A stretch of 64,000 nucleotides of DNA from an uncultured Pelagibacteraceae bacterium. GTDB taxonomy: Bacteria > Pseudomonadota > Alphaproteobacteria > Pelagibacterales > Pelagibacteraceae. This document shows, piece by piece, positions 41,803 through 48,241 of the stretch; within the stretch, counting starts at the first letter, position 1, and every line of letters starts with the position of its first letter. The notes under the pieces were generated by a model that saw only the letters and a list, made by a program, of their open reading frames with translations, made no database searches and was not told the origin of the DNA. The stretch covers positions 1 to 64,000 of the forward strand of contig CACJSY010000001.1 of NCBI GenBank assembly GCA_902596205.1, given 5' to 3'. A program made the position numbers and the translations under genes.

Positions 41803-42849
41803 TTATTTTGGTTCTTGTTGTGTTAAACAATGAATTGCTCCAAAACCCCAAATTAATTCAGAACAATCTATTGGAACAATTTTTCTATTATTAAATTCTT
41901 TTTTAAAAATTTTGATTACTTTTTTATCTTTAGGATCATTGAAAGTTGGCAATAAAACAAATTTATTAAAGATATAAAAGTTCAGATACGATGCTGGAAC
42001 TCTGAATTTATTTATATAAATAGGTCTCGGCATAGGAATTTTAATAATTTTTAATTGCGAGGAACCAATTTTGATTTTTTTTAAAATTTTGAGGTTTTCA
42101 TCAAGATTTTTGAAATTTTCATCTTTTTTATTATTTTCGTAAGCAAGAAAAACCTTATTAAATTTTACAAATCTAGCAATATCATCAACGTGACCATGAG
42201 TATCGTCTCCTACAATTCCTTTATTAAGCCAAATAACCTTTTTTGCACCAAAAAATTTTTTAAAAATGTGATTATAATCTTTTGTTTTTAAAAAAGAATT
42301 TCTTTGCTGAATTTTACTCAATAAACATTCTTTTGTTGTGAGTAGTAAACCTTTTCCATTTACATCGATGGCTCCACCCTCAAGAACTATTGATTTTTTA
42401 TTATATTTAGGACTGATAACATTTCCCTTGTAATAGTTTTTTATTCTCAAATTGACTTTATTATCTGCTCTATAATTTTTATATTTTGCCCAACCATTAA
42501 ACTTCCAATTTAACAAAATATTTATATTTTTTTTATCTTTAACAAATATCGGCCCTGTATCTCTCATCCATACTCTATCTGTTTCACAAATTATAAATTT
42601 TATATTTCGCATTCTTGCATTATTTTTCCTAAGTAATTTTTTAATTATATTTTTAGATTTGTGGTTTTTAATTAAAAGATTTACCTCTTGAGATTTAGTA
42701 ATTTTAGAAATTATTTTAGCAAATATTTTAGGAATATTGTTAAACTTGCCTGGCCAATCATTTTTATTATAAGGCCATCCTATCAATGTAGATTGTTGTC
42801 TTTCCCATTCAGCTGGCATCCTGAAAAGAGATTTTGTTACTTTAGGCAT
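41803..42849 (-). CDS. aguA: Agmatine deiminase
   Basis: Converts agmatine to N-carbamoylputrescine. The motifs are RMPAEWERQQSTLIGWPYN, DRVWMRDTGPIFVKD, IVGDDTHGHVDDIARFV and the catalytic Cys in GFGAIHCLTQQEP. The length of 348 residues is normal. It is the last gene of the minus-strand polyamine operon and overlaps aguB by eight bases. No arginine decarboxylase is seen in the window to supply agmatine. Confidence 0.94.
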   Translation of the reverse strand: MPKVTKSLFRMPAEWERQQSTLIGWPYNKNDWPGKFNNIPKIFAKIISKITKSQEVNLLIKNHKSKNIIKKLLRKNNARMRNIKFIICETDRVWMRDTGPIFVKDKKNINILLNWKFNGWAKYKNYRADNKVNLRIKNYYKGNVISPKYNKKSIVLEGGAIDVNGKGLLLTTKECLLSKIQQRNSFLKTKDYNHIFKKFFGAKKVIWLNKGIVGDDTHGHVDDIARFVKFNKVFLAYENNKKDENFKNLDENLKILKKIKIGSSQLKIIKIPMPRPIYINKFRVPASYLNFYIFNKFVLLPTFNDPKDKKVIKIFKKEFNNRKIVPIDCSELIWGFGAIHCLTQQEPK

Positions 42850-43717
42850 CTCTTGGATTTTTAAGCAGTCCTTTATAATAGTCTATTCTTCTATCTCTGA
42901 AAAAAGGCCAATGTTGTCTAGAGGTTTCTACTTTTTTGAAATCAATTTCACAAATTAAAATGTTTTCTTTTAATCTGGCTTTCTTGACAACGTTACCACT
43001 TGGATCAAATATTACACTATTCCCCCAGAACTCTATCTTTCTATTACCTTGCTTTTCAATTCCAACTCTATTTATTGCAGCAACGTAAATACCATTGGCT
43101 ATTGCATGAGACCTCTGAATTGAAAGCCAGGACTCGAGTTGTGACTTACCAAATTTCCTTTTTTCTTTTGGATGCCATCCAATAGCAGTTGGATAAAAAA
43201 TAATTTCTGCTCCTTTAAGTGCTGTTAATCTCGCTGCCTCAGGAAACCATTGATCCCAACAAATTAAAGTTCCTAAATTTCCTTTTGAAGTTTTAAAAGA
43301 TTTAAAACCTAAATCTCCAGGAGCAAAGTAAAACTTCTCATAAAATTGTGGATCATCAGGGATATGCATTTTTCTATATTTTCCTAAAAGTTTGCCTTTT
43401 TCATTTATTACAATACTACTATTGTGATAAAGCCCAGAAGTCTTCTTCTCAAATAATGAAATTATTAAAATAATTTTTAGTTCTTTAGCAAGTGCAGAAA
43501 ATAAGTTACTGCTAGGTCCTGGTATTTTCTCAGCGAAATTGAAGTTTTTATGACTTTCAACCTGGCAGAAATATTTTGTTAAGAATAACTCTGGTAAGCA
43601 AATTACTTTTGCACCTTTTTTTGCTGCAGCATTAATTTTGTCGATAGCATTTTGAATATTTTTTTTTGGGTCAGACGACATTTTCATTTGTACTAATGCT
43701 ATCTTTGTTTTACTCAT
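42842..43717 (-). CDS. aguB: N-carbamoylputrescine amidase
   Basis: A nitrilase-family enzyme that hydrolyses N-carbamoylputrescine to putrescine, CO2 and ammonia. The triad is visible as Glu in VICLPELFLTKYFCQ, Lys in LGKYRKMHIPDDP and Cys in LGTLICWDQWFPE. The ending HWPFFRDRRIDYY is typical. It has 291 residues. Overlap with aguA makes a joint agmatine-to-putrescine pathway very likely. Confidence 0.94.
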   Translation of the reverse strand: MSKTKIALVQMKMSSDPKKNIQNAIDKINAAAKKGAKVICLPELFLTKYFCQVESHKNFNFAEKIPGPSSNLFSALAKELKIILIISLFEKKTSGLYHNSSIVINEKGKLLGKYRKMHIPDDPQFYEKFYFAPGDLGFKSFKTSKGNLGTLICWDQWFPEAARLTALKGAEIIFYPTAIGWHPKEKRKFGKSQLESWLSIQRSHAIANGIYVAAINRVGIEKQGNRKIEFWGNSVIFDPSGNVVKKARLKENILICEIDFKKVETSRQHWPFFRDRRIDYYKGLLKNPRDA

Positions 43718-43723
43718 TATTTA

Positions 43724-44770
43724 TTAATTGAACAAATTTTGAAAATTTCTTTTTTGTCTTGTTTGCCAATTTTTACGATGAAAGGCATCGCTTGCTATTA
43801 ATGGCAATACACTTGTTGCCTCAGCGAACACCATTTGTTCTTTTGTGATATCCACTTTACCCCATGAACTTGCTTCTTTTAAAGTAGAGCTACTACAAGC
43901 TCCATCTCTAGTGTCAGCCACAGTTATTTGAATAGCATATTTATGCATGTCTACTTTTTTACCTAATAATTCCGCACAAACCACTGTATCCTGAATAAAA
44001 TTTTTGGGCACCCCACCTCCAACCATTAATAATCCTGATTGTTTTGATTTGAGTTTAATTTCAGTTATTTCCCTAAACTCTCTTATAGAGTCTATAGTAA
44101 TGTGATTTTTAGGGTTTTGTTCCTGATGCATTACAAGTCCGAATCCTGCAGAACTATCTGTGAAAGCGGGACAAAATATAGGAACATTATTATTGTATGC
44201 AGTTTCTATTAATGAGTTTTTTTTCTTAGAATTTTTTTTTAAAAATTTGCCAAGTTCTTTTATAAATTCTCTTGATGTATATGGTTTAGGTTTTAGAGAA
44301 TTAGCAATATCACATATAGTTTTGTCACATGCTTGTAATTCTTCTTCATCAATATAAGTGTCATAAATTCTATCAATATAATTGTTTCTTAGTTCAGTAT
44401 CATCTTGAAACTGAGATCCCTGATAGTGTTTGAAACCTAGGGCTTCAAAAAAATCCATATCTATAATCGAGGCCCCTGTAGCTACAATAGCATCAACCAT
44501 GTTATGTTTAACTAAATCAGTGTATAAATCCATGCATCCACCTGCTGAGGTTGAACCTGCTAAGGTTAAAAAGATTGAACAATCCTTGTCTGCAAGCATT
44601 TCATTATAAATCGCTGCTGCTCTTGCTGTATCTCTAGAAGTGAAAGACATTTTACTCATTCCATCAATAATTTTACGAGCATCAAAAGATTTGATATCGA
44701 TATGTTCAACGGGGGAATTTAAGAGGGATTTTTTGTTGTGTCCAATATTCGGACTATTTTTTTTATTCAT
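43724..44770 (-). CDS. Deoxyhypusine-synthase-like protein
   Basis: The NAD-dependent DHS fold is clear from LAGSTSAGGCMDLYTDLVKH, DAIVATGASIIDMDFFEALG, GLLMVGGGVPKNFIQD and ADTRDGACSSSTLKEASSWG, the last followed by K-V. That lysine aligns with the catalytic Lys329 of human DHS, so chemistry is probably preserved. Bacteria have no eIF5A. Some bacterial DHS homologues transfer the aminobutyl group to polyamines, making homospermidine from putrescine, and its place between odc and aguB fits that. Substrates here are inferred only. It has 348 residues. Confidence 0.85.
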   Translation of the reverse strand: MNKKNSPNIGHNKKSLLNSPVEHIDIKSFDARKIIDGMSKMSFTSRDTARAAAIYNEMLADKDCSIFLTLAGSTSAGGCMDLYTDLVKHNMVDAIVATGASIIDMDFFEALGFKHYQGSQFQDDTELRNNYIDRIYDTYIDEEELQACDKTICDIANSLKPKPYTSREFIKELGKFLKKNSKKKNSLIETAYNNNVPIFCPAFTDSSAGFGLVMHQEQNPKNHITIDSIREFREITEIKLKSKQSGLLMVGGGVPKNFIQDTVVCAELLGKKVDMHKYAIQITVADTRDGACSSSTLKEASSWGKVDITKEQMVFAEATSVLPLIASDAFHRKNWQTRQKRNFQNLFN

Positions 44771-45951
44771 TAAGCTACTAAAGAACCAACTTTATCATTT
44801 GTATTATCGTACATAGATATAATTGGTTTGTCACTTAATTCGTGAATTTCATTTGAATAAAAACCATTAAAGTTTGTTCTAAAAGTAAGACTGTAAGCAC
44901 CTAGCTGACCTAACTCTATATAGTCACCCTCTTTTATATTATTTGGTAACAAAAAAGGACCTTTCATATAATCTAATCCATCACAAGTAGGTCCAAAAAA
45001 ACTAAAAGCGGTAAGTTTTTTAGACTGAACTCTTCTGTCTGTGATCATTTTTGATGGTAAAACAAAGTTTGGTGCACCAGCGTCAAATAAAGATCCATAT
45101 GTTCCATCATTAATATACAGGCTATTTTTTTTTCTTAAAATAACTTTAACAATTGTAGATCCACTTTCTGCTACAAGAGACCTTCCTGGCTCACAAATTA
45201 TTTCAGGTAATTTATTTAGTTTTAAATTATTTAGTTCTTTTTTTATTTCGTCCATATAATTTATTAATGGTTCAGGATTAAGGTCTGGATAAATAGAAGG
45301 GAAACCACCTCCGACATTGATTGTGTCTGGAACTATCTTTGTTTTTTTTATTATATTCCCTATCTCTCTTATGCCCTTAGAATAAGAAATTTTATGCATA
45401 CACTGAGAACCAACATGAAAACTTATTCCAAGTTTTTTCGAATGATCTTTACATAATCTCACTAATCCTAATGCTTCAGATGGAAGAGCGCCGAATTTTC
45501 TAGATAAATCTATTTCTGCATGCTCATTTGAAATTGCAATTCTTACAAATAACTCTAGATCTTTTGCTTGATTAGTAGCATCCAAAATCTTTCTTAATTC
45601 ATCTTTACTATCCAGAGAGAAACTTTTAACACCGTAGTCGAAGTATGCTGAAGAAATACTTTCTTTACTTTTAATCGTATGCATAAAGTGCAACTTTGAA
45701 TCTGATTTAATTTTTTTAATAAGCTTAATTTCATTTAAAGAAGCAACATCAAATTCGTTGATGCCGTTATTAATTATTTGTTTTATAATTTTTTCGTTTG
45801 GATTTGTTTTTACAGCGTACAGGATCTTCCCTGGAAAATTTTCTTTAAAAAATTTCACGGATTTTTTAATCTCGTTAAGCCGTATGCAATATACGGGATA
45901 ATCTGGTTGTAACAAGTTAACTAATTCGTTAACTGATTTAAATTTTCCCAT
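44770..45951 (-). CDS. Ornithine/lysine decarboxylase, fold III (PLP-dependent)
   Basis: Alanine-racemase-fold decarboxylase making putrescine from ornithine (or cadaverine from lysine). The PLP lysine is in KILYAVKTNPNEKIIKQI. Other motifs are GISFHVGSQC, NVGGGFPSIYPDL, CEPGRSLVAESG and the catalytic Cys in FFGPTCDGLDYM. The length of 393 residues fits alphaproteobacterial ODC. It is first in the operon, with a GAGGGA ribosome site and a structured leader. Its stop overlaps the next start by one base. Confidence 0.92.
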   Translation of the reverse strand: MGKFKSVNELVNLLQPDYPVYCIRLNEIKKSVKFFKENFPGKILYAVKTNPNEKIIKQIINNGINEFDVASLNEIKLIKKIKSDSKLHFMHTIKSKESISSAYFDYGVKSFSLDSKDELRKILDATNQAKDLELFVRIAISNEHAEIDLSRKFGALPSEALGLVRLCKDHSKKLGISFHVGSQCMHKISYSKGIREIGNIIKKTKIVPDTINVGGGFPSIYPDLNPEPLINYMDEIKKELNNLKLNKLPEIICEPGRSLVAESGSTIVKVILRKKNSLYINDGTYGSLFDAGAPNFVLPSKMITDRRVQSKKLTAFSFFGPTCDGLDYMKGPFLLPNNIKEGDYIELGQLGAYSLTFRTNFNGFYSNEIHELSDKPIISMYDNTNDKVGSLVA

Positions 45952-45970
45952 TTCATGTGTCCCTCGTTTG

Positions 45971-46051
45971 TTTACACAAAGGTTTTTTAAAAAATTTAGT
46001 AAAAAAAACCTTAATTATTTTGCGTTTAAGGTTTTTTTGACTCTGTGTAAA
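45971..46051. promoter_or_regulatory. Structured region with competing hairpins between odc and regA
   Basis: Three arms are present: AAGGTTTTTT (45979-45988), AAAAAAACCTTAA (46002-46014) and TTAAGGTTTTTTT (46026-46038). The middle arm can pair with the first (10 bp) or the third (13 bp), but not both. The 13-bp hairpin ends in a T run whichever strand is read, so it is terminator-like in both directions. An outer pair TTTACACA (45971-45978) / TGTGTAAA (46044-46051) encloses all. It lies upstream of both odc and regA and so is unlikely to be a simple end-of-operon terminator. Alphaproteobacterial odc genes can carry a speF leader; whether this matches needs a covariance-model search. Confidence 0.6.
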
Positions 46052-46058
46052 GGAAAAA

Positions 46059-46106
46059 ATGTCGCTATTTGACTGTTGTATTCACATAAAACACCCCCAT
46101 ATATGA
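46059..46106 (+). CDS. Possible 15-residue leader peptide coupled to regA
   Basis: A short frame, MSLFDCCIHIKHPHI, begins with an ATG preceded by AAAGGA at ribosome-site distance. Its TGA stop overlaps an in-frame regA ATG as ATGA. It contains two Cys and three His codons in 15. It follows the competing hairpins. This could be a regulatory upstream ORF or chance; no homologue is known to me. Confidence 0.3.
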   Translation: MSLFDCCIHIKHPHI

Positions 46107-46111
46107 TGTGT

Positions 46112-46684
46112 ATGAGATCACAAAAAAATTTGCCAGAGCAGCTAAAATTGTCTGACTTTGCAGATAAAACGCTATTAATCGTTGATGATGACGATCCTCT
46201 AAGGGGAAGACTGGCTAGAGCCATGGAAAAGAAGGGTTTTCAGGTGAAAGAGGCCAAAACAGTAGCTGAAGGGCTTAACATCGTCAAAACCACGCCCCCA
46301 AGCTTCGCTTGCGTTGATTTAAGGCTTGAGGATGGAAATGGGCTTGATGTTGTGAGAGAAATATCTAAAAACAAAAAAGATTGCAGAATTGTAATGTTAA
46401 CGGGTTACGGGAATCTACCTACGGCTGTAGCCGCAGTCAAAGCCGGAGCCATTGATTATATTGCTAAACCGGTTGATGCGGATGATATTGAGTCGGCTTT
46501 GTTAGCATCACCAGAGTCTAAAGCCAAACCCCCAGAAAATCCGATGTCAGCTGATCGTGTGAAATGGGAACATATTCATAGGGTGTTCGAACTATGTAAT
46601 AGAAACGTTTCAGAGACAGCTAGAAGATTAAAGATGCACAGAAGAACGCTTCAAAGAATTCTTTCCAAAAGATCACCGAGATAA
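46112..46684 (+). CDS. regA: Response regulator RegA/PrrA/ActR
   Basis: Global redox response regulator, partner of RegB. The receiver domain has LLIVDDDDPLRGRLARAMEK, the phosphorylated Asp in CVDLRLEDGNGLDVV, and LTGYGNLPTAVAAVKAGAID. The linker NPMSADRVKWEHIHRVFELC and the FIS-type helix-turn-helix NVSETARRLKMHRRTLQRIL are almost diagnostic of RegA. ATG 46112 gives 190 residues; ATGs at 46103 and 46106 are also in frame, and the track's TTG at 46076 is unlikely. Codon use is less AT-rich than neighbours, probably reflecting strong conservation. Confidence 0.93.
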   Translation: MRSQKNLPEQLKLSDFADKTLLIVDDDDPLRGRLARAMEKKGFQVKEAKTVAEGLNIVKTTPPSFACVDLRLEDGNGLDVVREISKNKKDCRIVMLTGYGNLPTAVAAVKAGAIDYIAKPVDADDIESALLASPESKAKPPENPMSADRVKWEHIHRVFELCNRNVSETARRLKMHRRTLQRILSKRSPR

Positions 46685-46685
46685 T

Positions 46686-47237
46686 CTAAATAAATTTTCT
46701 TATTTTTAATATTTGTTTAATTGCAAAAGATGCTATCAAAATTTTAAATAGTTCAGCTAATAGAAAAGGTTGTACCCCCAGTTTGAAAATTGGTTTATCC
46801 CATCCAATTAAACTTCCTAACCATATTATACCTAATAAATAAATAAAGCTTGTGGCTAATAAAATTTTCAAAAAATTTTGAATTAAATTATTATTGTAAA
46901 CAAACTTACCGGCTAAAAAAACTGCAACCAAAAAACCAATTAAATATCCCATTGTTGGCCCAGTGAAATAGATAAGGCCAACTCCTTTTTCAGGTGTACC
47001 AGAAAAAACAGGCATTCCAAGAATACCTTCAAATAAATATAATGAGATAGTTGCTAACCCTAACTTCCAACCAAAAGCAATGCCTATCACAATAACTACT
47101 AAAGTTTGCATTGTCATTGGCACAGGATAAAAAGGTATCTTAACTTTTGACGATATAGCTAACAAAATACTTCCAAGCAACGCAAAGAAAGCATATTTTA
47201 TAATTTTTGAATTTTTAAAATTTTTAACTAATTCCAT
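46686..47237 (-). CDS. bioY: BioY biotin transporter substrate-binding component
   Basis: Membrane S-component for biotin uptake. It shows PFYPVPMTMQTLVVIVIGIA, LYLFEGILGMPVFSG and GPTMGYLIGFLVAVFLAGKF, the BioY family pattern, with about six hydrophobic segments in 183 residues. No bioM or bioN is adjacent. The neighbouring ABC ATPase is of another family, so BioY may act alone or with distant partners. Its stop nearly abuts regA (one base). Confidence 0.92.
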   Translation of the reverse strand: MELVKNFKNSKIIKYAFFALLGSILLAISSKVKIPFYPVPMTMQTLVVIVIGIAFGWKLGLATISLYLFEGILGMPVFSGTPEKGVGLIYFTGPTMGYLIGFLVAVFLAGKFVYNNNLIQNFLKILLATSFIYLLGIIWLGSLIGWDKPIFKLGVQPFLLAELFKILIASFAIKQILKIRKFI

Positions 47238-47268
47238 AATATTAATTTAACTTTTTTTTCGTTAAAAT

Positions 47269-48198
47269 CTAGTGCTTTGTTAGTTGAACAAAAACGTCCT
47301 CTAAATCGCCGTCATCAGTAGAAATATCTTCTATTTTAATGTTATTTTTATTTAGGTAATTGATAATTTCTGTGAAATCCAAAGAATTTTTTTTGTATGA
47401 AACTCTTATCATATTTTTTGAAATAATATTAAATTCAATACCTTTCATAGATAATTTATTATTTAAATCAAAATCTTTAACCTTAAATTTAATTTTCTTT
47501 GTCTGAATTCTTGCTAAAAGTCTTTCAGTAGTATCTAAAGCCACAAGATTACCTTTATCAAGTATTGCTATGCGATCACACATTTCCTGCGCCTCGACAA
47601 GGTAATGAGTAGTTAAAATTATCGTTACACCCTCTTTGTTTAATTCTTTAACATTTTCCCAAAGATTATTTCTTAGTTCAACATCGACACCAACCGTAGG
47701 TTCATCAAGGATTAATATTGGAGGTTGATGAACCATCGCTTTGGCAATAAGCAACCTTCTCTTCATTCCTCCAGATAGACTTCTTGAATACGCGTTTGCT
47801 TTATCCTCTAGGGCAACCATTTTTAATATTAAGTCCGTAATTCTATCCTTTTTTGTAATACCATATAAACCTGCTTGAAGTTCTAAAAGTTGTTGTGGGC
47901 TAAAAAAAGCATCTAAGTTTACTTCTTGAGGAACAATTCCTAAGGACGCTCTAACCTGTCTAGGATTTTTATCTAAATCAAAACCCCATACATTAATATT
48001 CCCTGCTGTTTTAATCACGGTACCTCCTAATATACTTAAAAAAGTTGTCTTTCCTGCACCATTAGGCCCCAATAATCCAAAAACTTCACCTTGTTTCACC
48101 TCAAAATTTAAATTCGATAGAGCTTTATTTTCCTTTTTTGTTTTAGAATTCGAATAAATTTTGGTCAGATTTTCAACAGTTAAAACGTTTTTAGTCAT
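47269..48198 (-). CDS. ABC transporter ATP-binding protein (ABC-2 type, YadG-like)
   Basis: Walker A is GLLGPNGAGKTTFLSILGG, the Q loop is LGIVPQEVNLDAFFSPQQ, the signature is SRSLSGGMKRRLLIAKAM, and Walker B is PPILILDEPTVGVDVELRNN, followed by LTTHYLVEAQEMCDRIAIL. The whole resembles YadG, the ATPase of an ABC-2 export system. No permease gene (YadH-like) is next to it, and the adjacent bioY is an unlikely partner. The cargo is unknown. It has 309 residues and is divergent from polA by 43 bases. Confidence 0.88.
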   Translation of the reverse strand: MTKNVLTVENLTKIYSNSKTKKENKALSNLNFEVKQGEVFGLLGPNGAGKTTFLSILGGTVIKTAGNINVWGFDLDKNPRQVRASLGIVPQEVNLDAFFSPQQLLELQAGLYGITKKDRITDLILKMVALEDKANAYSRSLSGGMKRRLLIAKAMVHQPPILILDEPTVGVDVELRNNLWENVKELNKEGVTIILTTHYLVEAQEMCDRIAILDKGNLVALDTTERLLARIQTKKIKFKVKDFDLNNKLSMKGIEFNIISKNMIRVSYKKNSLDFTEIINYLNKNNIKIEDISTDDGDLEDVFVQLTKH

Positions 48199-48241
48199 GG
48201 TTTTTTTAATTTAAGAGAAGGATTCAATGTAATATGTATAT

